Source: Candidatus Endomicrobium macrotermitis (GTDB taxonomy: Bacteria > Elusimicrobiota > Endomicrobiia > Endomicrobiales > Endomicrobiaceae). Taken from it: a stretch of DNA of 53,411 nucleotides. The stretch covers positions 1 through 53,411 of the forward strand of contig JAISVT010000041.1 in NCBI GenBank assembly GCA_031271405.1, in the 5' to 3' direction. The notes under the pieces are model-generated. The model saw nothing but the letters and a program-made list of their open reading frames with translations. It did no database searches and was not told the DNA's origin. How positions within the stretch are numbered: the first letter of the stretch is position 1; every line of letters begins with the position of its first letter. Both the position numbers and the translations under genes were made by a program. Shown here in pieces: positions 1 to 8,471 of this stretch.

Positions 1-715
1 CTTTAAATGTATAAACATTCATAGAAGGATTCCCGTCTTTTGCTACCCATTTACCAAGTAAAAATTCCTGTGCGACAAATGTCTGATTACTGTCTATCAT
101 CTTTTTACTTTTATTACTCTTTTCTATAGGATTTTGTCCTTCCCAATAAGCATCATATTTACTAATATCATTCAAGATAAAAATATCTCTGTACTTTTTA
201 AAATCTTTGACAAACCTATTTTCACACTCTATAAATTTTTCAGATTTAGAGTTAATAACTTCTTTGCCTGATATCCACTTAATTAATTTTTCGTCATTAA
301 AGTAATATCTGCCTTCTCTTTCGCTAACAATTTTTACATCTTTATTTGCATCTAAAGAATCGTAAATAGAACTTTCATATTGAAAGGATTTTGAATATAC
401 AAAGAAAAACTTATTATCATTACAGTAATATTCTTCTAAATACCTGCCCATTTCTCCGTAATAACATGCCTCTATTTTCTCTAAACTTCCATTTTTATAA
501 TAACCTGTTAAGCCGGCTCCTTGTGTAGATTCTCCAAATAAGGATAATGTTTTTTTATCATATGTGGAAAATTTGGAATTAATCTCGGTATATTTTTTTC
601 TTATTTCTTTAATTATTTTATCCATGTTTATTTGCTGTTCAGACTTTACTTCAGCATTGCCATAAGATACTAATAAACAAATAATACTTAAAAACAAAAA
701 TACTATCTTCCTCAT
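1..715 (-). CDS. Secreted protein of unknown family, candidate immunity protein of the TpsA toxin (3' end outside window)
   Basis: The first 21 or so residues form a clear signal peptide (basic MRKI start, hydrophobic run, then SYGNA|EV), so the product should be exported to the periplasm or outer membrane. There is no lipobox. The rest, about 217 residues up to the window edge, is polar and rich in Lys, Glu, Tyr and Asn, with several YY/FF aromatic patches; I do not recognise the family. The start codon overlaps the stop of the large TpsA gene (ATGA, 712-715), so the two are translationally coupled. In CDI and polymorphic-toxin loci the gene immediately after the toxin C-terminus is normally the cognate immunity gene, and a periplasmic location fits a peptidoglycan-cutting toxin. 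Base composition is AT-rich like the end of tpsA and unlike the genes further on. The immunity role is inferred from position and signal peptide only. Confidence 0.72.
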   Translation of the reverse strand, partial: MRKIVFLFLSIICLLVSYGNAEVKSEQQINMDKIIKEIRKKYTEINSKFSTYDKKTLSLFGESTQGAGLTGYYKNGSLEKIEACYYGEMGRYLEEYYCNDNKFFFVYSKSFQYESSIYDSLDANKDVKIVSEREGRYYFNDEKLIKWISGKEVINSKSEKFIECENRFVKDFKKYRDIFILNDISKYDAYWEGQNPIEKSNKSKKMIDSNQTFVAQEFLLGKWVAKDGNPSMNVYTFK

Positions 716-3700
716 TTCTTCTCCTTATTATCTAAATACTGTTTATATAATTCAGATGGTTTCTGTCCAAATGGCGTTTGAAAATGAGGTGTATCTATCG
801 TTCCATCTTTAAGTCTTATGCCCCAGTCAAAACCATATCTATTACCAATGCCAATTAAGTCAAGATTTGAAGGCACTATACCATAATTTGCATATCTATT
901 ATTTTTTTCCATGGCTACCACATCTATTGCTAATCCATAGTTATGATAACTTTTTCCACCTTTTGCATCAGTTACAATTTTTTCACCCGGTATACCTCTA
1001 CGCCCTTTTGCATAGGTTGCATCCTGCTCTTCAATACTTCTATAAGCACTAGTAATTCTCAAGTTAATTCCAAGTTTATCTTTAGTTTCATTTACAAAAT
1101 CTGCTGCCCAATTTTGTACACGCGGGTCTAATGTACTTATTCTCTCGTTTGATATCGGATCCCATGTTCTATCAAACAAACTGTTTGCATAGCTTATTCC
1201 GTCTTTCGTTTGGCTTAGCCATTGTTCTGTTGTCATTGTATTAGTATTTGCATTCCCGTAATTCATCATATCCATTATCGCGCTTGCCATTTTTCCTCGA
1301 CTGTCTGCGTTTGTTTTATCACTTGCGCCTAAACCGCCCAATTTACCGGCTATTGCATTTGGATCTGTCATATCTAAATTAGAAAGATTTATTGTTTTTA
1401 TTCCGTTTTTGTCTTCTATATCTACAGTCGATAAATTTATCTTCTTTAAATCTTCATCTTCATTATATACTTCGCCCATTTCTCTCAATGAATCTTTTGC
1501 TCCTTCAGGATTCAAATTTGTCAATCCGTTTATTTCTTTATTTAACTTATCGTTATCTAATATTTCTCTAGTATCGTATTCAAGCCCCAAATATTGTTTT
1601 AATGCTCCGCCTAAATTTAAACTATTTTTATCGCTTAATGTTTCTTTTAAAACCTGTACAATTATATTATTCATAGTTATATTATTAAAAATCTGCCCTA
1701 AATTATTGTCAAAGTTTTCAAAATCTCCCGCTATGCTTGCCCTTCCTGCTGATGTGAATACCCTGTTGTCCACCGTCACACTTCCGTCTAACGCGTTTGT
1801 TATTCTTTCTTTTGTTTCGCTTTGCGTTTTGCTCAAGTCGCGGTTTAAGCCTGCCAGGGCATCTCCCTCAAGGGCGCTTCCGTCAACTATTATCGTTCCT
1901 TCGCCTATTGTCGCTTTGTTTACTCTTTCTTTTTCACTTCCCGTGTTCTTTAAACTTAACGATGTGCTGCCGCTTGGCGACAGGTTCAAGTCTTGACGGT
2001 CTGTTAAATTTCCGCCTATGCTTGTCCGGACTCCAAATCCTTTGCTTCTCGATACCTCTTTGTCCTGTAAGCCGCTGTATTCCAGCTCTTTTGTGTTTAG
2101 CGTCAAATTATTGCTTTCGCTCCCTATTACCGCTCCCGTTACCGTTGTTTTGTTTCCTGCCGTTATATTCGCGTTGTTTGCGCTTGTTAATGTGGTTTGT
2201 TCTCCTACCCACGCGCTGTCCGTATAGCTGTTTCCTACATTAAATCCTGCTCCTATCGATTTATTTCCGGCATTGCTTTTGCTTCCTCCAAGGAAATTTC
2301 CCATTCCGGCCGGGCCTATCCCCACGCTCACATTCGCGTCCCAACTGTTTCCTTTCGCGTAATACGTATCCTGTAATGATTCAACAGTCAGGTTGTTTCC
2401 TATGTTTGCCGTAAGGTCATTTGACGCGTGCACGTTTGCTCCGCTTAATACCGCGTTGTTTCCTACGTTCATCACTATGTCTTTTGCTATGCTTTCGCTG
2501 TTGCTATAGCTTGTTGCCCGCATTCTTTCGCTTGACTGCCCCGCGCTTGCGCTTACCTGTACAGCATTGTTTCCTACGCTTACCCCGCCGCTTAAATGTT
2601 CGCTTTTTCTTTCGCTTGTCATTGTGTCTTTGCTTGCTTTTATCGTTAAGCCGTTTCCTATGTCGTATGTTATTTTGTTGTTTGCATATACGTTCGTTCC
2701 TTCCTGCATCATATCGTTTGCGCTTTTGAAGTTTATATTGTTTGCAAACAAATTGCCTTGCGTTGCGTATGTGTTTTCCGTTATCACGCTCAGCTTGTTT
2801 GTATCGTAGTTTGCAAAACCCGCAGCGTATAAACCCGTTCCGTAACTGCTGCTTGCTGCCGTTGCCGCTCCCGCAGCGCTTGCCGCAAGCGATATTGTTG
2901 CGTTTGCCACGTTCGCCGTTGCCATCGCTACGTTTATCCTTGCGTCTTCCACAGCCTCATTGCTCGCTTTTCCTTCTTTGTTCAGTTTCTCCATTTCCCT
3001 TAGCTCGTATGCCGCTTTCTCCAACGCCTGTTCCGCGTCATACAAGCCTTTGGCCGCAAATCCTACGTCCACATACGCGTTTCCTACTTTCATCCCCGTT
3101 GTTATCGTATGCTCTTCCCGGCTTAACTCGCTCTTTACGCTGTTTTGCGCGCTTAACATCAATATATTATTACCTTCTATGTTTATGTCCCCTTCCGCTG
3201 ACATTTGCGTCCCTATTGACGTTACGTCTTCCGACGCTTTCAGGCTTATATTTCCGCCGGATATTATTTCGTTTACTTTCGATATCCTTTCTTCCGTCTT
3301 TTCCCTTTCCGTTTCTTTCTTTAAACTTACGCTTGCGCTTATTCCCTGAAGTCCTATGTCTATATTTATGCTGCGGTCTAACGGATTTAATATACTTCTG
3401 AATCCCGCTTCCCAGCCGTCCGCAAAACCGTGGAACGGATTCATACTGCTTATTATCGCGTCTATGCTTGTAAACGCTCCAAGCAATCCGTCGGTTTTTT
3501 CGTGGAAACGTTCGCTTATCGCGTAGTTTTCCGCCGCATATTCCCTTACGTTTCCCGATTTCCCGCTTTTCTCCAACACGCCTTGGTCGTTTACTGCATA
3601 TCCCGCTATTTTGTTTACGTCTCCGACGGCTTCATAATTTCCGGATATGCTTGTTATGTCTTTGCCCGATACCAGCGTTATGTTTCCTACGGATTTCATA

Positions 3701-6700
3701 TTTGTGCCGCGGATTATGCCTTCTTCATTGTAATACATCGTCATTTCGCTGCCGGTCAGCGCATTACCGCTTTCTTTGCTGCTTTTGCTCTTGCTCACTT
3801 CCGTTTCCGATAATACATTTATATCGTTTCCGGCGGTTATCATTGTACCGCCCTGTCCCGATTCTATATCGCTTGCCGTTATTACCGCGCCGTTGCCCGC
3901 TTTTATTACCACGCCCTGCCCTTTTATTACGCTTGCTGCCGTTTTCGTTTCGCTTTCGCTGCTTTCGCTATCTTCTTTTCCGAAACCGAATGTCCCCGAT
4001 TTTGTCTTTACAGTCTCCGTTCCTTCGTAATCTTCGCCCGCCAGCACGTTTATGTCCATTCCCGCTGTCAAACTTACTATACCCGCCAAACTTTCAAGGC
4101 TGCTTGCCAGCACGTTTATATTGTTTCCGGCTATAAGTTCAAGATTTCCTCCCACCTTCGTGCTGCTGCCTATGTTTGTTATCTTTACATGTCTTGTAAT
4201 GTTCTTTTCCGAATTTCCGAAAAGCTTGTCTTCGTTTACGCTCTGATATGCGGTCTCTTCTTTCTGCAATATGCTTTCTATTATTATGTCTTTATCAGCC
4301 TGCGTCGTTGAATCGCCGCCGATTTCCTTTACATAACCGCTTTCCTTTATGCTTCCGTTTTCGGACACCACCGTAGAATTTCCCAATATTTCTATTTTAC
4401 CTTCTATTTTTCCCTGTATTTTTCCGGGGAGACCGCCTTTTTTATATACTTTCACTCTCCACACCTTGTCATATGTTATGCTCTTAAATACGCCGTCGTT
4501 TTTCATTGTTATATTTGAGTTTCCTCTTATCGTCCCTTGTATTCCGCTGATGCTGAGTAAATTACCCGACCTTATTTCCGAATCTCCGGCGCTTACCATA
4601 AATATCCCGTATCCGTTTACATACGGATCATTTATGTAAAACTGCCCGTCGCCGTCGGAATCGCTGAATTCATGAAACTCAACTCTTGCCCCGTTATAAT
4701 AATCGTGCCCCGCAAATATCTTTAAACTTCCGGCTACGAGTTTCGCGTCGTAACTCATAAAATCGTTTGCCGCGTTTATATCCATAAGACCGCCGCTCTG
4801 CAAACCGCCGTAATTGTATATATTGCCCGCGGATATCTTTAGCCCGTCTGCCGCCGTTATATTGCTGTATATTGCTCTGTTCATTTCATCTTGAGCCCTT
4901 ATCAGCGCCCCGCTGTTTTCGTCCTGTATCAAATTACCGCTTAATGATATGTTTACATCCCCGCCTTTTATTTCGCCTGCCGTTTGGCTCACAAACGTAT
5001 ATTCTTCATTTACCGTGTACCGCCTCGACTGGTTTATCTCTTTCCATCCGCCGGGAACATTAAACTCATCCGATGTTCCTCTCGTCTCATAAAATAACTG
5101 CAGCGCGTCCTTAAACATAAACGCCCTGTTTATCAATTCCGCGGCATTTATCTCAAGCCTGCTTCTTCCTTCTATCACAGAGCTTTCGTTTAATATGCCC
5201 GCGCCGGTTATCTGCGTAATGCCGCCGCTCAATACCGCCTGCGCAGCGCTGTGCAGCACCGACGGCGTTTCGTCCCACCATATTCCGTATGAACCGTTAT
5301 AGGGTATATTCGGCGTATAATTATTTCTGGTTACGGATATGCCTCTTGTTTCAATCAAATTTATATTTTCTACCGCTTTATTCTCTATTTTATCCGCGTT
5401 TATCTTCAGCGTGTTTGCAGCATTTATAATACTTATAATGTTATTCAGTTCCGCGGCATTGCCGGTGCCGTTAATGCCGGTTATTGTTATATTCCCGCCG
5501 CTTATGCTGCCGCCCGCCGCAAGAGACGCGTACAACGCCCCTCCTCCGTATTGCGCAGGCGCGTTTACGCTGTGCGCGGCATTATTTATTTTCTCCGCCA
5601 ATATGTTTAAATCGCCGCCGGCGTTTATATTGCCGCTTATATTGTCCAGCCGATTTGTTTTCAGTTCCGCGCCGCCCAAGGATTCCATAACCCCGCCGCC
5701 GCTTATTGCGTAATCGGCCGCAGCGTATAAATTACCCGGCGCGTCGCCGAGCGAGTAAACTTTTCTTTTTAAAACATAATTTTCCCCTGAACTTTTCGGA
5801 AATATTACCGCGGTATTTATTATATTATCCGCCCATATCGACAGGCTTGACGCCGCTTTCACGCTGCCGTACCCGTTTATAAAACTTTTCGCCGATTCGC
5901 CGGTTTTTCCTTTTACCGACAAAGCCGCTGCGTTTATTACGCTTTCTCCCAAAAATGAAAGCCCGTCCGCTTCCCGCTCATTTACTATGTTATCCGCTTT
6001 TATCTGCAAATTTCCCGATGCGCCGATTGACGCGCTTTTGTTGTATATATTGCCGGCGGTCATTGTCATATTTCCGCCTTTTATCTCCGCGCGGCCGTAA
6101 AGTTTGCCGCTTTTATTAACAATATTTGCCGCGCTTATATTCATTCCGCCGGACGACTCTATTTTTCCGCTGTTATTGCCGATGTCCCCGCTTATGCCGA
6201 TAACAACATTGCCGGCAGATATTGTTCCGCTGCCTGTTACTGCCGTTTTTTCGTTAAACAGGCTGCTTCCCGATATGCTCAAATCGTTCCCCGCGCGTAT
6301 AATTCCGTTTTGATTTTTTACCGCAAGCGAAGTTATTTTCATATCGCCGGAAGATATTATTGACGAAACGTTAAAAAAAGATTCCGCCGGCGTTATCCCG
6401 ATACCGCCGCCGGAAAGCGCACCTGCGTTTACAAAATTCTTTATTCCGCTAAAACTCAGTTTTCCTCCGGCCGAATATTCTCCGCCGGCGGTAAAATCTT
6501 TATCGTTTATAGTTACTGATAAGTCTCCTCCGGAAGTTATTCTGCCGTTCGAATCTTCTATGCCGTCAGTTTTAAGCGCCGCGTTTTCTTCAACCGTAAT
6601 GTTTGCGTTATTGTTGATTATATTTCCAGCAGTAACAGACAGGTTTTTTGCCGTAATCGTAAAGTTATTTATCAAATTTCCGGAAAGCAGAATGTTCAAA

Positions 6701-8286
6701 AGCCCGCCGGCGTTTATTATCCCGCCTGACGTCAGAGAACCGCTTGCGTTCAGCGACATATCGCCTCCGCTCTGCAGCAGACCGTTGTTTGTTATTTCGC
6801 CGGTATTTATTTTCGTTCTTTCCGAAGATATTATTTTTCCGCCGGACTTATTTTCCGCTCCTGACGACGCAAGGCTTATTTCTTTCCCTTCAAGCGTTCC
6901 GGTATTTACAAGGTTTCCCGTATTTTGAAACGACAACGTCCCGCCTGCTTTTATGCCGCCGGCCGTTTGAACGTCTTTTCCGTTAAAATCAAACGTTATA
7001 TTGTTTCCCGCGTTTATTTTTCCGTCCGCGCTGCCGAAACTATCTGCGGACGCCGTGATGTTTTGAGCGGCGTTTATTTCGCCGTTGTCATTTATAATAT
7101 CTCCCGCAGCCGCGATCGTATCGCCTCCGGATTTTATCAAACCGGATATATTGCTTAAATCTTCCGCCGCGGTTATTTCGATATTTTGCGCGGCATTTAT
7201 CGCGGCATTATCGTTTTTTACGCTTTCCGCTTCTATGTCCGCGCTGCCATGCGCCGTCATTATTCCTGAATTTTCAAGAGCTTTTGACGTTTCTATTTTT
7301 ATGTTTCCGGCTGACGCGCCCTCCGCGCCTGCCGTGACGTTTCCGGATACGGTTATATTATCGTTTGCTTTTATCTGCGCGTCAGTCTTACTTGTTATGC
7401 CCGCTCCTATCTCTATCTTTCCGTCAGCGTTTATTGTTATGTCCGAGGCATCGCTTATCAAATTCGCGTTATCGGCAGTCTTAACGCCGAATCCGTTTTC
7501 CGTTGACATTATCTTTATCCTGTTTCCGTACATACTGCCGAACGCCCATGCGGACACCGCATATTTATCCGCGGGGTCATCTCCCGGATCTTCCGAAATT
7601 ATCTCCCATTCGCCGGTTTCTTCATTAAGCGCGTACTCCTTATTTCCCGCTTTTATATCTATGCTTTTTGCTTTAAGCTCCCCGCTCAATTTTGTGTATC
7701 TGCTTATGATTTCCACGGGATCGTTTGTTGTCAATCCCGCGTTTTCTATTTCCACCGCCCCGGCGGGCGACAGCGTAAAACTTTTGATTATTTCATCCGC
7801 GATATTCGGCACGCCCGTGACAAACACCGCCTTTTCCGTGTTTATGAAAATTCCGCCGTTTACGCTTATTCCGTAAGGGTTTGCGGTTATAAGCACGGCC
7901 TTTTGACCGGCTATCTCGACCGCTCCGTTTATCAGGCTTTTTTGCGCCGACATTATTTCATTGAGTATCACGCTTGCCATTGCTCCGGTAAAATTCGCGT
8001 TCGCTTCTATCTCCCCGCCTATTATCTGCGACTGCGAGGCCGTAAGCGAATTGTTGAGCACAACGCCTTTCGAATCGACATTGAATTCGTCATACTTGTT
8101 ATGCGACAGCCCTCTCGAATTCGGCGCGACTATATTTACCACGGGCACGCCGGTTCCCGCATGCGCTGCTACCGAAGGCTGATTCACCACGACAGCGTTA
8201 TGCGGCAGTATCTCTCCGAATGCCGCGCCGCTTTGCGCAACAACAAACGCAATTCCCGTAAGCAGACTTACCAGTTTCTTTTTCAT
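712..8286 (-). CDS. TpsA-family filamentous haemagglutinin/CDI-like exoprotein with C-terminal M15 peptidase domain
   Basis: A 2524-residue exoprotein of the two-partner secretion type. After a signal peptide (about 1-24, MKKKLVSLL...AAFG) comes a TPS/haemagglutination domain (about 25-280) with the typical ANPYGI motif near residue 135, a variant of NPNGI. A very long series of beta-helix repeats follows (SGGDLSV, AGNNITF, NVGNNAVLSGA types). The last 135 or so residues resemble M15 zinc peptidases of the L-Ala-D-Glu endopeptidase/VanY type: SAYRS, then SxHxxGxAxD at 2446-2455 (H2448, D2455 as zinc ligands), then DTPHF with D2498 and H2501. The likely substrate is peptidoglycan. I chose the ATG at 8286 because AGGTG lies 7 nt upstream; a GTG three codons earlier is possible. 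The cognate transporter is the TpsB gene at 11871-13595. Composition becomes AT-rich beyond about residue 2160, suggesting an exchanged toxin tip. Confidence 0.9.
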   Translation of the reverse strand: MKKKLVSLLTGIAFVVAQSGAAFGEILPHNAVVVNQPSVAAHAGTGVPVVNIVAPNSRGLSHNKYDEFNVDSKGVVLNNSLTASQSQIIGGEIEANANFTGAMASVILNEIMSAQKSLINGAVEIAGQKAVLITANPYGISVNGGIFINTEKAVFVTGVPNIADEIIKSFTLSPAGAVEIENAGLTTNDPVEIISRYTKLSGELKAKSIDIKAGNKEYALNEETGEWEIISEDPGDDPADKYAVSAWAFGSMYGNRIKIMSTENGFGVKTADNANLISDASDITINADGKIEIGAGITSKTDAQIKANDNITVSGNVTAGAEGASAGNIKIETSKALENSGIMTAHGSADIEAESVKNDNAAINAAQNIEITAAEDLSNISGLIKSGGDTIAAAGDIINDNGEINAAQNITASADSFGSADGKINAGNNITFDFNGKDVQTAGGIKAGGTLSFQNTGNLVNTGTLEGKEISLASSGAENKSGGKIISSERTKINTGEITNNGLLQSGGDMSLNASGSLTSGGIINAGGLLNILLSGNLINNFTITAKNLSVTAGNIINNNANITVEENAALKTDGIEDSNGRITSGGDLSVTINDKDFTAGGEYSAGGKLSFSGIKNFVNAGALSGGGIGITPAESFFNVSSIISSGDMKITSLAVKNQNGIIRAGNDLSISGSSLFNEKTAVTGSGTISAGNVVIGISGDIGNNSGKIESSGGMNISAANIVNKSGKLYGRAEIKGGNMTMTAGNIYNKSASIGASGNLQIKADNIVNEREADGLSFLGESVINAAALSVKGKTGESAKSFINGYGSVKAASSLSIWADNIINTAVIFPKSSGENYVLKRKVYSLGDAPGNLYAAADYAISGGGVMESLGGAELKTNRLDNISGNINAGGDLNILAEKINNAAHSVNAPAQYGGGALYASLAAGGSISGGNITITGINGTGNAAELNNIISIINAANTLKINADKIENKAVENINLIETRGISVTRNNYTPNIPYNGSYGIWWDETPSVLHSAAQAVLSGGITQITGAGILNESSVIEGRSRLEINAAELINRAFMFKDALQLFYETRGTSDEFNVPGGWKEINQSRRYTVNEEYTFVSQTAGEIKGGDVNISLSGNLIQDENSGALIRAQDEMNRAIYSNITAADGLKISAGNIYNYGGLQSGGLMDINAANDFMSYDAKLVAGSLKIFAGHDYYNGARVEFHEFSDSDGDGQFYINDPYVNGYGIFMVSAGDSEIRSGNLLSISGIQGTIRGNSNITMKNDGVFKSITYDKVWRVKVYKKGGLPGKIQGKIEGKIEILGNSTVVSENGSIKESGYVKEIGGDSTTQADKDIIIESILQKEETAYQSVNEDKLFGNSEKNITRHVKITNIGSSTKVGGNLELIAGNNINVLASSLESLAGIVSLTAGMDINVLAGEDYEGTETVKTKSGTFGFGKEDSESSESETKTAASVIKGQGVVIKAGNGAVITASDIESGQGGTMITAGNDINVLSETEVSKSKSSKESGNALTGSEMTMYYNEEGIIRGTNMKSVGNITLVSGKDITSISGNYEAVGDVNKIAGYAVNDQGVLEKSGKSGNVREYAAENYAISERFHEKTDGLLGAFTSIDAIISSMNPFHGFADGWEAGFRSILNPLDRSINIDIGLQGISASVSLKKETEREKTEERISKVNEIISGGNISLKASEDVTSIGTQMSAEGDINIEGNNILMLSAQNSVKSELSREEHTITTGMKVGNAYVDVGFAAKGLYDAEQALEKAAYELREMEKLNKEGKASNEAVEDARINVAMATANVANATISLAASAAGAATAASSSYGTGLYAAGFANYDTNKLSVITENTYATQGNLFANNINFKSANDMMQEGTNVYANNKITYDIGNGLTIKASKDTMTSERKSEHLSGGVSVGNNAVQVSASAGQSSERMRATSYSNSESIAKDIVMNVGNNAVLSGANVHASNDLTANIGNNLTVESLQDTYYAKGNSWDANVSVGIGPAGMGNFLGGSKSNAGNKSIGAGFNVGNSYTDSAWVGEQTTLTSANNANITAGNKTTVTGAVIGSESNNLTLNTKELEYSGLQDKEVSRSKGFGVRTSIGGNLTDRQDLNLSPSGSTSLSLKNTGSEKERVNKATIGEGTIIVDGSALEGDALAGLNRDLSKTQSETKERITNALDGSVTVDNRVFTSAGRASIAGDFENFDNNLGQIFNNITMNNIIVQVLKETLSDKNSLNLGGALKQYLGLEYDTREILDNDKLNKEINGLTNLNPEGAKDSLREMGEVYNEDEDLKKINLSTVDIEDKNGIKTINLSNLDMTDPNAIAGKLGGLGASDKTNADSRGKMASAIMDMMNYGNANTNTMTTEQWLSQTKDGISYANSLFDRTWDPISNERISTLDPRVQNWAADFVNETKDKLGINLRITSAYRSIEEQDATYAKGRRGIPGEKIVTDAKGGKSYHNYGLAIDVVAMEKNNRYANYGIVPSNLDLIGIGNRYGFDWGIRLKDGTIDTPHFQTPFGQKPSELYKQYLDNKEKK

Positions 8287-8441
8287 GTTTAGCACCTGTT
8301 TTGTTTACAATAATTTATATGCGGTACGGAGGCGTTAATTTTATGAGGCAATTGATGAAATATTTCGAGGTTATTTTCAATGGCCAGCGGTTAATTATTA
8401 CAGCGTTTATCAATCATTTATCATTAACCGTTAACACCTAG

Positions 8442-8471
8442 ATTATACCTCTTCGCGAACCTCTTAATCAA
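8442..8471 (-). promoter_or_regulatory. Sigma-70-type promoter for the tpsA gene
   Basis: On the minus strand a -35 box TTGATT (8466-8471) is followed after 18 nt by a perfect -10 box TATAAT (8442-8447). The predicted start near 8435 leaves a leader of about 150 nt before the tpsA ATG. The -35 box overlaps the stop codon of the upstream inverse-autotransporter gene, so tpsA and its downstream partner can be expressed independently of that gene. The AT-rich leader (8296-8435) contains repeated GTTAA/TTAATGATAAATGATT runs but no gene. Confidence 0.6.

Noticed and set aside
712-1800. tpsA 3' end as a frameshifted fusion to a separate lysozyme-like gene
   Set aside because: The reading frame is continuous into the M15 domain and no start or ribosome site precedes the domain, so a single polypeptide is the simpler reading.
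867-8292. Many plus-strand open frames, some over 200 codons, opposite tpsA
   Set aside because: They mirror the low-complexity beta-helix repeats of the exoprotein, have Leu/Ser/Pro/Cys-rich nonsense composition, no ribosome sites and no recognisable domains.
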